Assembly: GCA_934085975.1 (NCBI GenBank)
Contig: CAKOHT010000014.1
Coordinates: 1 to 44,317 of the forward strand
Source of the DNA: an uncultured Cetobacterium sp.
GTDB taxonomy: Bacteria; Fusobacteriota; Fusobacteriia; Fusobacteriales; Fusobacteriaceae
DNA length: 44,317 nucleotides
Direction: 5' to 3'
This document shows, one piece after another, positions 31,681 to 40,404 of this stretch. Positions within the stretch are counted from its first letter, which is position 1; each line of letters begins with the position of its first letter. The translations under genes and the position numbers were made by a program. Under the pieces are notes generated by a model. The model worked only from the letters and a program-made list of their open reading frames with translations, was not told the DNA's origin and made no database searches.

Positions 31681-33066
31681 ATGGCAAAGGCAAAGAGTTT
31701 TTATGTATGTAGTGAGTGCGGATTTAAAACCATAAAATGGATGGGAAAATGTGATGGTTGTGGAGAATGGGGAACTTTTGAAGAGGAGATTGAGATCTCT
31801 CCAGTCGCAGCAAAGAATATAAAATCATCTACAAATTCACTTGTAAATATACAGGAAAAGGTAGTATCTTTTGCCAATGTTCAAATAGAAAAAAACTTTA
31901 GATATAAAACTAAGATTTCCGAATTTGATAGAATTTTGGGAGGAGGATTAGTAAAAGGTGAGGTCGTACTTATAACTGGAAATCCGGGGATTGGAAAATC
32001 GACACTTCTTTTACAAACAGCCAAAGAATATACAGAGTATGGAGATGTTTTGTATGTGTCAGGAGAGGAGTCACCAGCTCAGATAAAGTCCAGAGGAGAG
32101 AGGTTAGGAATATACTCTGAAAACTTATATTTGATGTCAGAAACAGATATTCAAATTATATATGAGTATGTTATTACAAAAAAACCTAAAATAGTTATTG
32201 TTGATTCTATTCAAACACTGTATAATTCAGAGGTGGACTCCATTCCGGGAACACCCACTCAAATACGAGAGTGTACGTTAAAAATAATAGAACTTGCTAA
32301 AAAAAATGATGTTTCATTTTTTATAGTTGGGCATATAACGAAAGATGGAAAAGTGGCAGGACCAAAACTTCTTGAGCACATGGTGGACGCTGTATTTCAT
32401 TTTGAAGGAGAGGAAGGACTTTTTTATAGAATATTGAGAAGTTTAAAAAATAGATTTGGATCGACAAATGAATTAGCGGTATTTAGTATGGAGGATACCG
32501 GGATTCATGAAGTAAAAAATTCGTCAGAATTTTTCTTGAGCGAAAGGGATGAAAAAAATATAGGAAGTATGGTAGTACCAGTATTGGAGGGAACAAAAGT
32601 TTTTCTTTTAGAGATACAGACATTACTTACTGACTGTACTATTGGAATACCTAAAAGAATAGTTCAAGGCTTTGACAGAAATAGGATGCAGATATTGACG
32701 GCGATTGCGGAAAAACGAATGGGGTTGCACTTAGGGATGAAAGACCTTTTTATAAATATACCAGGTGGACTTTCTATAAATGATCCAGCAGCAGATTTAG
32801 GAGCTCTTATTTCAATAGTTTCACTCTATAAAAATGTAGCTATAAGCCAGAAAATAGCGGCTATTGGAGAACTAGGATTGAGGGGAGAGATTCGAAAAGC
32901 TTTCTTTATAGATAAAAGATTGAGAGAGATTGAAAAACTTGGTTTTAAAGGTGTATACGTGCCTGAAGCTAATAGAAAAGAGATTGAAAAAAATAGTTAT
33001 AAATTAAAAATAATATATTTAAAAAATTTAGAAGAATTTTTAGAGAGGATGAGTAAAGATGAATAA
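31681..33066 (+). CDS. radA: DNA repair protein RadA (Sms)
   Basis: A branch-migration helicase-like ATPase for recombination. 461 residues: an N-terminal zinc finger (Cys10, Cys13, Cys24, Cys27), Walker A GNPGIGKST at 100-108, Walker B IVIVDSIQ, the RadA-specific KNRFG at 256-260, and a C-terminal Lon-protease-like domain (GGLSINDPAADLGALIS). ATG two bases after coaD. It overlaps disA by 8 bases; radA-disA pairing is widespread and RadA can inhibit DisA in Bacillus. Confidence 0.97.
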   Translation: MAKAKSFYVCSECGFKTIKWMGKCDGCGEWGTFEEEIEISPVAAKNIKSSTNSLVNIQEKVVSFANVQIEKNFRYKTKISEFDRILGGGLVKGEVVLITGNPGIGKSTLLLQTAKEYTEYGDVLYVSGEESPAQIKSRGERLGIYSENLYLMSETDIQIIYEYVITKKPKIVIVDSIQTLYNSEVDSIPGTPTQIRECTLKIIELAKKNDVSFFIVGHITKDGKVAGPKLLEHMVDAVFHFEGEEGLFYRILRSLKNRFGSTNELAVFSMEDTGIHEVKNSSEFFLSERDEKNIGSMVVPVLEGTKVFLLEIQTLLTDCTIGIPKRIVQGFDRNRMQILTAIAEKRMGLHLGMKDLFINIPGGLSINDPAADLGALISIVSLYKNVAISQKIAAIGELGLRGEIRKAFFIDKRLREIEKLGFKGVYVPEANRKEIEKNSYKLKIIYLKNLEEFLERMSKDE

Positions 33067-34120
33067 CCCAGAATTCTTAGAGATTCTTTCTCTTTTGGCT
33101 CCAGGGACAAAGTTAAGAGAGGGGATACATAACGTTTTAGATGGTGAAATGGGAGCCTTAATAGTTGTAGGTTTAGATTCTGAAGTTCAGAAAATAATGG
33201 ATGGTGGATTTGAAATAAACTGTGAGTACACACCAGAAAAATTATTTGAACTTTGTAAGATGGATGGAGCTATAATATTGGACTCCGATATAACAAGAAT
33301 ACATTCTGCAAATGTGCATTTACAGCCGAGCATGAGATTTTCCACAAATGAGAGTGGGACAAGACATAGAACAGCTCAAAGGGTTGCTAAACAGACCGAC
33401 AAATTGGTGATTGCTGTATCGGAAAGAAAAAAAGTCGTAACAATATATAAAGGTGAAATGAAGCATAGGCTTAGAAGTACTTCAGATTTAATGGGAGAGG
33501 CTTCTCAAGGTTTAAATACTTTAGAGCGTTATCGATTTGTTTTGGATAAGGCTTTAGGAAACTTGACAATTCTTGAATTAGATGATTTAGTGACATTGTA
33601 TGAGGTAACAGTTGTACTTCAAAGATTTGAAAAAGTGACAAGAATATTTCAGGAGATGAATACATATATGACTGAACTTGGGGTGGATGGAAGACTTGTT
33701 AGATTGCATCTAAACGATTTAATTCAGGATATTGAAAGTGAAAAAGAGGATTTCTTGAGAGATTATTGGAATTATTCCAATGCACCGTTCAACCTATATG
33801 AAATAACAGATAGACTTTCAAGATTAACAGATGATGAGCTAAAAGAGTTAGAAAAGTTGTCAGCAGTTCTTGACTATGGAAAGACATATTCAGCTTTAGG
33901 AAATAGGGTAACACCAAAAGGATATAGAATTTTAGATAAAATAACTAAATTGACAAAGAGAGATATAGATAAAATAGTGAATAACCATGGAAATCTGTCT
34001 AAAATTCAAGAAGCTTCCACAGAGGAACTTTTGGAGATTAAAGGTATTAGTAAGTTCAAAATAAAGGCCATTCAAACCGGATTGAAAAGGTTGAAAGTAA
34101 CTGTTGAATTAGAGAAGTAA
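33059..34120 (+). CDS. disA: DNA integrity scanning diadenylate cyclase DisA
   Basis: Makes cyclic di-AMP from two ATP and scans DNA for damage. 353 residues: the DAC domain has DGA at 69-71 and GTRHRTA at 100-106, both needed for catalysis; a central helical linker leads to the C-terminal helix-hairpin-helix DNA-binding domain (LLEIKGISKFKIKAIQTGL). The start overlaps radA by 8 bases. It shows the organism makes c-di-AMP; no c-di-AMP phosphodiesterase or target is visible in the window. Confidence 0.97.
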   Translation: MNNPEFLEILSLLAPGTKLREGIHNVLDGEMGALIVVGLDSEVQKIMDGGFEINCEYTPEKLFELCKMDGAIILDSDITRIHSANVHLQPSMRFSTNESGTRHRTAQRVAKQTDKLVIAVSERKKVVTIYKGEMKHRLRSTSDLMGEASQGLNTLERYRFVLDKALGNLTILELDDLVTLYEVTVVLQRFEKVTRIFQEMNTYMTELGVDGRLVRLHLNDLIQDIESEKEDFLRDYWNYSNAPFNLYEITDRLSRLTDDELKELEKLSAVLDYGKTYSALGNRVTPKGYRILDKITKLTKRDIDKIVNNHGNLSKIQEASTEELLEIKGISKFKIKAIQTGLKRLKVTVELEK

Positions 34121-34121
34121 A

Positions 34122-34147
34122 AGTCCACTTAAAAAAGTGGATTTTTT
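34122..34147 (+). terminator. Terminator after disA
   Basis: TCCACTT, loop AAAA, AAGTGGA and six T directly after the disA stop. It closes the long group that begins at plsX or its internal promoters. Confidence 0.9.
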
Positions 34148-34190
34148 ACTATAAATATGCTATTATCTATACTATAGGGGTGTATCCTAT
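34145..34190 (+). promoter_or_regulatory. csoR promoter and probable CsoR operator
   Basis: TTTACT (34145-34150), 17-base spacer, TATACT (34168-34173). An inverted repeat ATAGG-N7-CCTAT (34174-34190) with a central G tract lies over the predicted transcription start. CsoR-type operators are G/C-tract dyads, and repressors of this family usually control their own gene. Binding is inference. Confidence 0.6.
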
Positions 34191-34224
34191 GTTGAAGAAA
34201 ACGTGATTTAAAATAGGAGGGCTT

Positions 34225-34512
34225 ATGGAAGATAACTGTTCAAATAAAATTTGTAGTGATAAAAAAAAATTAATTGCTAGAGCCAATAGAGTAGAAGGAC
34301 AAATTAGAGGAATAAAAAGAATGATTGAAGAGGATGCATATTGTGATGATGTTCTGAATCAAATCTCGTCAGCAAAGGCAGCATTGGACGGAATAGCTAA
34401 AGTAATTTTAGAGACTCATCTAAGAAACTGTGTTGTATCAGGAATAAAAAATAATGAAGAGAACAAAGTAATCGACGAACTGATATATACATTGGGAAAA
34501 ATGATGAAATAA
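34225..34512 (+). CDS. CsoR/RcnR-family metal-sensing repressor, copper type
   Basis: A 95-residue four-helix repressor of the DUF156 family. The residues Cys40 (AYCDDVL), His65 and Cys69 (THLRNCV) match the Cu(I)-binding Cys-His-Cys triad of CsoR and not the His-rich site of RcnR; persulfide sensors (CstR) share the two cysteines but lack this His. AGGAGGG precedes ATG 34225. No copper ATPase or chaperone gene is adjacent, so its targets lie elsewhere. Confidence 0.88.
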   Translation: MEDNCSNKICSDKKKLIARANRVEGQIRGIKRMIEEDAYCDDVLNQISSAKAALDGIAKVILETHLRNCVVSGIKNNEENKVIDELIYTLGKMMK

Positions 34513-34526
34513 TAGTAAATTTTTCT

Positions 34527-34554
34527 TTGATTTAGATGAATAGTATGCTAAAAT
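34527..34554 (+). promoter_or_regulatory. Promoter of the nucleoside uptake/salvage group
   Basis: TTGATT (34527-34532), 16-base spacer, TAAAAT (34549-34554) with extended TG at 34546-34547; 33 bases before the ATG at 34588. Confidence 0.6.
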
Positions 34555-34587
34555 TCAACTAGTATAAAGTTATTTAGGAGGGGATTA

Positions 34588-35553
34588 ATGAGAAGAATAG
34601 TTACTTTTATCATGTCAATGATGTTAGCAGTTGGATTATTTGCAGCGAAGCCAACTAAAGTAGGAATAGTTCTTTCTACTGGTGGACTGGGAGATAAATC
34701 GTTCAATGATGCTGCTTACAGAGGGTTAGAACAGGCACAAAAGGATTTAGGAATTGAGTTTAAATATGTTGAGCCAGCGTCACCAGCTGAAGATGAGGAG
34801 TTTTTAAGAGAATATGCTGAAGCGGGATATGACTTAATAATTGCTACTGGATTTCAAATGACAGAATCAGCAAGAACAGTGGCAGCGGATTATCCAGATG
34901 TTAAATTTTTGATGATTGATGATGTTATAGATTTACCGAATGTAAAATCTATGGTATTTAAAGAGGAAGAGGGATCTTTCCTAGTTGGAGTTATAGCTGG
35001 ACTAATGACTAAAAATAACGCAGTTGGATTTGTTGGTGGAATGGAAAATCCTTTAATTAAAAAATTTGAAGTAGGATTTAAACAAGGTGCAGAGTATGTT
35101 AATCCAAAAGTTAAATTCTTCTCGGTGTATACAACTGGACCAAATCCATTTAATGACCCAGTGAGAGGTAAAGAGAATGCAATATCTGAGATCAATCAAG
35201 GTGCAGATGTAATATACCATGCGGCTGGAGGAACAGGTATGGGAGTTATTGCAGCAGCAAAAGAAAAAGGTGTATTTGCTATTGGAGTTGATTCAAATCA
35301 AGATGCAGTTGAGCCTGGAACAGTTTTAACATCTATGCTTAAGAATGTTGACGTTGGAGTTTTTGATACAATCAAAGATTTTACTAAAGGCGAATTTGTA
35401 CCGGGATTAGCTGTTTATGGTGCAAAAGAAGATGGGGTAGGAGTTACTAATTTTGAATTTACAAAAGAGATTATTGGGGCTGAAAAACTTGCAAAATTTG
35501 AAGAGATTAAGGCTAAATTAATGGCTGGAGAAATCAAAGTAAGCGATAAATAA
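34588..35553 (+). CDS. BMP-family periplasmic nucleoside-binding protein
   Basis: Substrate-binding protein of the BMP/PnrA family, which feeds nucleosides to an ABC transporter. 321 residues with a signal peptide (about 1-20, ending LFAA). Unlike most relatives it has no lipobox cysteine, so it should be free in the periplasm. The family core VGIVLSTGGLGDKSFNDAAYRGLEQ, YHAAGGTGMGVI and AIGVDSNQD is clear. The ABC subunits are not here, but deoB, deoD and cdd follow, which fits nucleoside uptake. GGAGGGG precedes the ATG. Confidence 0.93.
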   Translation: MRRIVTFIMSMMLAVGLFAAKPTKVGIVLSTGGLGDKSFNDAAYRGLEQAQKDLGIEFKYVEPASPAEDEEFLREYAEAGYDLIIATGFQMTESARTVAADYPDVKFLMIDDVIDLPNVKSMVFKEEEGSFLVGVIAGLMTKNNAVGFVGGMENPLIKKFEVGFKQGAEYVNPKVKFFSVYTTGPNPFNDPVRGKENAISEINQGADVIYHAAGGTGMGVIAAAKEKGVFAIGVDSNQDAVEPGTVLTSMLKNVDVGVFDTIKDFTKGEFVPGLAVYGAKEDGVGVTNFEFTKEIIGAEKLAKFEEIKAKLMAGEIKVSDK

Positions 35554-35562
35554 TAAACGCGG

Positions 35563-35589
35563 GGCTGGTCATTTTGATCAGCCTTTTGT
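35563..35589 (+). terminator. Hairpin between the BMP gene and deoB, probable attenuator
   Basis: Nine-pair stem GGCTGGTCA / TGATCAGCC (one G-T) with a 3-base loop, then TTTTGTT. The short T tract suggests partial termination, leaving more binding protein than enzymes. No clear separate deoB promoter is seen. Confidence 0.75.
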
Positions 35590-35615
35590 TACCTTATAGA
35601 AAAGGAGAGAGAATT

Positions 35616-36809
35616 ATGAAGAAAGTAGAAAGAGTCACTTTAATAGTACTGGATAGTGCTGGAGTAGGAGCTTTACCAGATGCAAAAGAGTTTGGAGATG
35701 AAAAAACGAATACGTTGGGAAATACGGCTCTTGCAACTGGGGGATTGAATTTAAAAAATCTGGAAGAGTTGGGGCTTGGAAATATTACAGAGATTTTGGG
35801 TGTAGAAAGAGTTGAAAACGCAAAAGGAGCATACGGAAAAGCCATGGAACTTTCTAAAGGAAAGGATACGACGACAGGGCACTGGGAGATTGCTGGAATT
35901 GTTCAAGAGAAAGCCTTTCCAACTTATAGCAATGGTTTTCCAAAGGAAACAATAGAGGCTTTTGAAAAAGCTACTGGAAGAAAAGTAATTTGTAATTTAC
36001 CCTATTCAGGGACAGATGTTTTAGAGGTATATGGAGAGGAACAACTGGCTACTGGGGCTTGGATTGTTTATACATCTGCTGATCCAGTGTTTCAAATAGC
36101 TGCTAACGAAGAGATAATATCCTTAGATGAACTCTATTCAGCTTGTAAAAAAGCTTTAGAAATTTGTGGAGAGTTATCTCCTGTGGCGAGAGTAATTGCA
36201 AGACCTTATACAGGGAAGAGAGCTGGAGAGTTTATAAGAACGTCAAATAGGCACGATTATTCTGTTGAGCCACCAATTGAAAGTATGTTGGATAGAGTTA
36301 AAAACGCTGGATTGGATGTAATAGGTATAGGTAAAACTAGTGATATATTTGCAGGTGTTGGAATAACGCAGAGCAGAGGAACAAATAAAGATAATTTAGA
36401 TGGAATTTTAAAAACTATCGAAGAGTTAAAAAAAGATACAAAAGGAATTATATTTACAAATTTGGTTGACTTTGATATGAAGTACGGTCATAGAAGAGAT
36501 CCAAAAGGGTACAAGTTAGCTTTAGAAGAGTTTGATAACTACCTTCCTGAAATTATAGATAATTTGAAAGAAAATGAACTGCTTATATTAACAGCAGATC
36601 ACGGATGTGATCCTACATATAAAGGAAGCGACCACACGAGGGAGTATATTCCAATAGTTGTGTATGGAAAAATGATAAAAGAAAATATAGATTTGGGAGT
36701 TCAGAAGGGGTTTTCGACAATAGCAGCTACAGTAGAGGAGTTGTTATTAGGAAAAACCGATTTAAAAGGAAGTTTTGCTAGTCAAATTATAAAAGTAAGA
36801 AGAAATTAG
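35616..36809 (+). CDS. deoB: Phosphopentomutase
   Basis: Interconverts (deoxy)ribose 1- and 5-phosphate, taking sugars from nucleoside phosphorolysis into central metabolism. 397 residues, usual length. Alkaline-phosphatase-superfamily motifs: VLDSAGVGALPDA, the phosphothreonine region GKDTTTGHWEIAG, and TADHGCDPTYKGSDHTREY. I chose ATG 35616 with AAAGGAGAG upstream over an in-frame ATG at 35574 inside the attenuator hairpin. deoD follows after 9 bases. Confidence 0.97.
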   Translation: MKKVERVTLIVLDSAGVGALPDAKEFGDEKTNTLGNTALATGGLNLKNLEELGLGNITEILGVERVENAKGAYGKAMELSKGKDTTTGHWEIAGIVQEKAFPTYSNGFPKETIEAFEKATGRKVICNLPYSGTDVLEVYGEEQLATGAWIVYTSADPVFQIAANEEIISLDELYSACKKALEICGELSPVARVIARPYTGKRAGEFIRTSNRHDYSVEPPIESMLDRVKNAGLDVIGIGKTSDIFAGVGITQSRGTNKDNLDGILKTIEELKKDTKGIIFTNLVDFDMKYGHRRDPKGYKLALEEFDNYLPEIIDNLKENELLILTADHGCDPTYKGSDHTREYIPIVVYGKMIKENIDLGVQKGFSTIAATVEELLLGKTDLKGSFASQIIKVRRN

Positions 36810-36818
36810 GAGGAAAAA

Positions 36819-37523
36819 ATGAGTATACATATAGGTGCAAAAAAGGGAGATATAGCTGAAACGGTATTACTACCGGGGGATCCATTGAGAGCTAAATGGA
36901 TTGCGGAAACTTTTTTAGAAGATGTAGTTTGCTACAATGAAGTTAGAGGGATATACGGATATACTGGAACTTATAAAGGAAGAAGAGTTTCAGTTCAAGG
37001 AACTGGAATGGGAGTTCCCTCGATATCAATTTATGTAAATGAATTGATAAGAGATTATGGGGTTAAAAATTTAATCAGGGTTGGAACTGCGGGCTCTTAT
37101 AGAGAGGATATAAAAATAAGAGATGTAATCTTAGCTATGTCGTCATCAACGACCTCAGGGATTAATAGACTTAGGTTTGATGGAGCGGATTATGCACCGA
37201 CAGCAGATTTTGAATTGTTTATGAGAGCAGCTGAAGCTGCAAAAGTAAAAGGTATAAAGATTAAAGGTGGAAATGTTTTAACTGTTGATGAGTTTTATGG
37301 AGATAATTTCGAAGCTTATAAAAAATGGGCAAATTTTGGAGTGCTTTGTGTCGAGATGGAAACGGCAGCGTTGTATACAATAGCTGCAAAATACAATGTA
37401 AAAGCATTGACAATATTAACAATTTCAGACTCTTTAGTAACTGGAGAAGAAACAACATCTTTAGAGAGACAAACAACCTTAAAAGATATGGTTGAAATAG
37501 CATTGGAAAGTGTAGTGGAGTAA
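36819..37523 (+). CDS. deoD: Purine-nucleoside phosphorylase (DeoD type)
   Basis: Splits purine nucleosides with phosphate into base and (deoxy)ribose 1-phosphate, the substrate of DeoB. 234 residues, hexameric trimer-of-dimers type. The start [30 protein letters not shown], the segment [12 protein letters not shown] and the catalytic region [12 protein letters not shown], then [13 protein letters not shown] with the catalytic Asp, are diagnostic. AGGAGG precedes the ATG. cdd follows after 4 bases. Confidence 0.97.
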   Translation: MSIHIGAKKGDIAETVLLPGDPLRAKWIAETFLEDVVCYNEVRGIYGYTGTYKGRRVSVQGTGMGVPSISIYVNELIRDYGVKNLIRVGTAGSYREDIKIRDVILAMSSSTTSGINRLRFDGADYAPTADFELFMRAAEAAKVKGIKIKGGNVLTVDEFYGDNFEAYKKWANFGVLCVEMETAALYTIAAKYNVKALTILTISDSLVTGEETTSLERQTTLKDMVEIALESVVE

Positions 37524-37527
37524 TGAT

Positions 37528-37932
37528 ATGAAAAGAGAACTAGATGAAAAAATAATTTTAGAATATGTGGATAAAGCTATTGCTGCTAGAGAAAATGCTT
37601 ATGCCCCCTATTCAGGATTTAAAGTTGGAGCAGTATTGGTAGATGAAAATGGGGATGAAACATCAGGAGCTAATATTGAAAATGGATCATATGGACTTTC
37701 AAACTGTGCTGAAAGAAGTGCAATTTTTGCGGCGGCAAGTAAAGGCATGAGAAAAATAAAATTAATAGCTGTAGTTGCTGATACAACTGGACCAGTGAGT
37801 CCATGCGGAGCGTGTAGGCAGGTTATAAAAGAGTTTGCAGATGATGATACAATAATCATATTAGGAAACCTAAAAAGAGATTATAAATTGATGACAATGG
37901 AAGAGTTGTTACCTTATGGATTTGAACTTTAA
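37528..37932 (+). CDS. cdd: Cytidine deaminase
   Basis: Deaminates cytidine and deoxycytidine to uridine and deoxyuridine. 134 residues, the tetrameric short type. Zinc ligands Cys60, Cys93 and Cys96 and catalytic Glu62 sit in NCAERSAI and SPCGACRQ; GANIENGSYG binds the nucleoside. Last gene of the salvage operon, directly before a terminator. Confidence 0.97.
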   Translation: MKRELDEKIILEYVDKAIAARENAYAPYSGFKVGAVLVDENGDETSGANIENGSYGLSNCAERSAIFAAASKGMRKIKLIAVVADTTGPVSPCGACRQVIKEFADDDTIIILGNLKRDYKLMTMEELLPYGFEL

Positions 37933-37933
37933 T

Positions 37934-37968
37934 AAAAAAAAGAGGTGTATATCACCTCTTTTTTTTTA
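37934..37968 (+). terminator. Terminator of the nucleoside salvage operon
   Basis: A-run, AGAGGTG (37941-37947), loop TATAT, CACCTCT (37953-37959), long T run. Symmetric ends extend the stem with A-T pairs. Confidence 0.92.
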
Positions 37969-37981
37969 TAGAATATTAAGT

Positions 37982-38010
37982 TTGACAAAGTAGCTAGTAT
38001 ATTTTATTAT
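37982..38010 (+). promoter_or_regulatory. Promoter of the GntR-family regulator
   Basis: TTGACA (37982-37987), 17-base spacer, TATTAT (38005-38010), 52 bases before the ATG. Confidence 0.8.
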
Positions 38011-38062
38011 AGAGATATATTGTTTTGAAAATAAATGTGAAAAAAGAAACAAGGAGGAAAGA

Positions 38063-38773
38063 ATGTCAAGAGAAAACAGTAATTCTGCTTATGCGTATAA
38101 AGTACTAAAAAGAAATATATTTGAGTTGAATTTAAAACCTGGGAGTGAACTGAGTGAAAAAGTCATAGGAGAAAGACTTGGAATGAGTAGAACTCCAATC
38201 AGAGAAGCATTGATATTACTAAAGCATGATCAACTGATAGAGAGTATTCCTCAAAAAGGAACGTTTGTAACAAAAATTAGTGCTCAGAAAGTTTTAGAGG
38301 CGAAGGTTTTAAGGGTGGCGCTAGAAACTGCCGCTTTTGAAAGAGTGATAGAAACGTTAGACAAGGAGTTTATAGAGGATTTAAGAACGAATATAAAAAT
38401 GCAAAGAGTTTATTGCGAAGGAAACCGTAATTATTTAGAGTTTCATAAAATGGATAATGATTTCCATAAAATGATTTTCGAAAAGGCGGGTATTCCAGGG
38501 CTATGGGAGTTAGCATTAAATGGAACAGGACACTATCAAAGAGTGAGAGTTTTAAATGCAAAAAATAAAACTAGTGATATATCTGTTGTAAAAGAGCACG
38601 AAGAAATTTTAGAGGCTTTGGAGAAAAAAGATATAGAAAGATTGAGAGTGATGCTAGAACATCACTTGGGAAGAACTCTTTTAAAATTGAAAAAATTGGA
38701 AGCTGAAAATCCAGAATACTTTGAGGTAAAAGAGGAAGTCATGAAAGATGATGCTTTTATCCTACTGAAGTAA
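38063..38773 (+). CDS. GntR-family transcription regulator, FadR/FCD subfamily
   Basis: A 236-residue regulator: a winged-helix domain at about 8-75 (LKPGSELSEKVIGERLGMSRTPIREALILL), and an all-helical FCD ligand domain with the usual histidines in FHKMDNDFHKMIF, VKEHEEIL and LEHHLGRT, which bind a metal and a carboxylate ligand. Family members control organic-acid, amino-acid or sugar-acid use. It lies upstream of the aspartate ammonia-lyase gene, which has its own promoter and a direct repeat in its leader, so it may control it (inference). AAGGAGG precedes ATG 38063. Confidence 0.92.
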   Translation: MSRENSNSAYAYKVLKRNIFELNLKPGSELSEKVIGERLGMSRTPIREALILLKHDQLIESIPQKGTFVTKISAQKVLEAKVLRVALETAAFERVIETLDKEFIEDLRTNIKMQRVYCEGNRNYLEFHKMDNDFHKMIFEKAGIPGLWELALNGTGHYQRVRVLNAKNKTSDISVVKEHEEILEALEKKDIERLRVMLEHHLGRTLLKLKKLEAENPEYFEVKEEVMKDDAFILLK

Positions 38774-38790
38774 AAAAACTACAAAAACAC

Positions 38791-38857
38791 TTGACTTTTA
38801 TAGAAAAAACAGTATACTTTAAAACATGAAAGCACAAATGAACGAATAAAGAACGAA
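38791..38857 (+). promoter_or_regulatory. aspA promoter and GAACGAA direct repeat
   Basis: TTGACT (38791-38796), 16-base spacer, TATACT (38813-38818). Downstream, GAACGAA occurs at 38840-38846 and 38851-38857, 11 bases apart, one helical turn, between the predicted start and the ribosome site. It may be a regulator site or mRNA element. Confidence 0.55.
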
Positions 38858-38948
38858 ATGTATATTTTCAAAAAAGTTGAAAATGAAAATTAAGTTTTAT
38901 AGTTTCAACATTTTATGTTTTGGGGAAAATAAAGGGAAGGTGAAAAAT

Positions 38949-40367
38949 TTGAAAGAGTTCAGATTAGAGAGTGATTCAATAGGAACATTGGAAGTTCCAG
39001 TGGATGCTTATTATGGAGTTCAGTCATTGAGAGGGAAAAATAATTTTTATATTACGGGGTATAAACTAGGAAATGATTTTATTAAGGCGTTGGCATATGT
39101 AAAAAAAGCTTCAGCTATAGCTAATCTAGAGGCAGGAATGCTAGATAAGGATATTGTGGATGCAATAGTTAAAGCATCTGAAGAGATTATAGCTGGAAAA
39201 TTTATGGATCAATTCATAACTGATGTTATTCAGGGTGGGGCTGGAACATCAATGAATATGAATATGAATGAGGTGATAGCTAATAGAGCTGGAGAATTAT
39301 TGGGGGGAGAGCTTGGCAAATATGATAGAGTTCATCCTAATGATCATGTGAATTATGGACAATCGACAAATGATGTGATTCCAACTGCTGGAAAATTAGC
39401 TTTACAGATAATGTCAGAGGAGCTATTGAAAACTCTAGAGAGGTTAAAATTAACTCTATTAGATAAAAGTATAGAATTTGATAATGTTATTAAAATGGGA
39501 AGAACACACCTGCAAGATGCAGTACCTATTAGATTAGGGCAGGAATTTAAAGCTTATGCTCAGCCAGTGGCTAGAGATATAAGAAGAATAAAAATAGCTT
39601 TAGAAGATTTAAAAACAGTTAATATGGGAGCAACAGCTGTGGGAACAGGAATTAACGCGGATACTAAATATGTAGAAGATGTTGTTAGAATTTTATCTGA
39701 AGTTACGGATGTTGATTTTGTTCAAGCTGACGACTTAGTTGATGGAACAAGAAATTTAGATAGTTTTGTGTGGTTGTCTTCGGCATTAAAAGTAACAGCT
39801 GTAAATTTATCAAAAATGGCGAATGATTTAAGACTGATGGCATCAGGACCAAAAACAGGATTGGCAGAGATCAATTTACCTCAACAACAGCCAGGGTCTT
39901 CAATAATGCCTGGAAAAGTAAATCCAGTAATTCCTGAAGTGATGAACCAAGTTTGTTTCCAAATATTTGGAAATGACCAGACAGTAACAAAAGCAGCAGA
40001 AGCAGGTCAATTAGAGTTAAATGTATTTGAACCGGTATTATTTTTTAATTTATTCCAATCGATAGAAATTTTAAAGAATGGAGTTAATACTTTAATAGAT
40101 AATTGTTTAATTGGAATTACTGCAAATAAAGAGAGATGTCAGCAATTAGTTGATATGAGTGTTGGAACAATAACAGCTTTAAATCCACATATAGGGTATA
40201 AAAATGCGGCGGATATAGCAAAGACATCCATAAAAACAGGAGTTTCAGTGGTAGATTTAATTTTAGAAAGAGAGTTGTTGACTAAAGAGGAGCTAGATAT
40301 AATTTTAGATCCGTTTGAGATGACAAAACCAGGAATCCCAGGGAAAAGTTTGTTAAAGAATAGATAA
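38949..40367 (+). CDS. aspA: Aspartate ammonia-lyase
   Basis: Converts aspartate to fumarate and ammonia, feeding anaerobic fumarate metabolism. From TTG 38949 the protein has 472 residues, matching AspA; GGGAAGG lies eight bases upstream. Upstream in-frame ATG/GTG codons add residues with no counterpart in the family. The start LESDSIGTLEVPVDAYYGVQSLRG, the TNDVIPTAGKLAL segment, the signature GSSIMPGKVNPVIPEVMNQV and HLQDAVPIRLGQEF are diagnostic; fumarase C is close in sequence, but the N-terminal residues favour AspA. Confidence 0.92.
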   Translation: MKEFRLESDSIGTLEVPVDAYYGVQSLRGKNNFYITGYKLGNDFIKALAYVKKASAIANLEAGMLDKDIVDAIVKASEEIIAGKFMDQFITDVIQGGAGTSMNMNMNEVIANRAGELLGGELGKYDRVHPNDHVNYGQSTNDVIPTAGKLALQIMSEELLKTLERLKLTLLDKSIEFDNVIKMGRTHLQDAVPIRLGQEFKAYAQPVARDIRRIKIALEDLKTVNMGATAVGTGINADTKYVEDVVRILSEVTDVDFVQADDLVDGTRNLDSFVWLSSALKVTAVNLSKMANDLRLMASGPKTGLAEINLPQQQPGSSIMPGKVNPVIPEVMNQVCFQIFGNDQTVTKAAEAGQLELNVFEPVLFFNLFQSIEILKNGVNTLIDNCLIGITANKERCQQLVDMSVGTITALNPHIGYKNAADIAKTSIKTGVSVVDLILERELLTKEELDIILDPFEMTKPGIPGKSLLKNR

Positions 40368-40373
40368 CACAAG

Positions 40374-40404
40374 AAAGAGGTCAAATTTGACCTCTTTTAT
40401 TTTT
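40374..40404. terminator. Bidirectional terminator, aspA / bioD
   Basis: Perfect palindrome AAAGAGGTCAAA / TTTGACCTCTTT (40374-40397) with T-rich flanks on the plus side and A-rich on the other. It ends at the 3' edge of the convergent bioD gene. Confidence 0.88.

Noticed and set aside
34890..35195. A 101-residue minus-strand frame inside the BMP gene
   Set aside because: Antisense shadow of a conserved gene with no ribosome site or family match.
38877..38948. N-terminal extension of AspA from ATG 38877
   Set aside because: The extra 24 residues have no family counterpart and the ribosome site fits TTG 38949.
38949..40367. Reading this gene as fumarase C
   Set aside because: FumC is a close relative, but the N-terminal DSIGTLEVPVDAYYGVQSLR segment and length fit AspA better; a small doubt remains.
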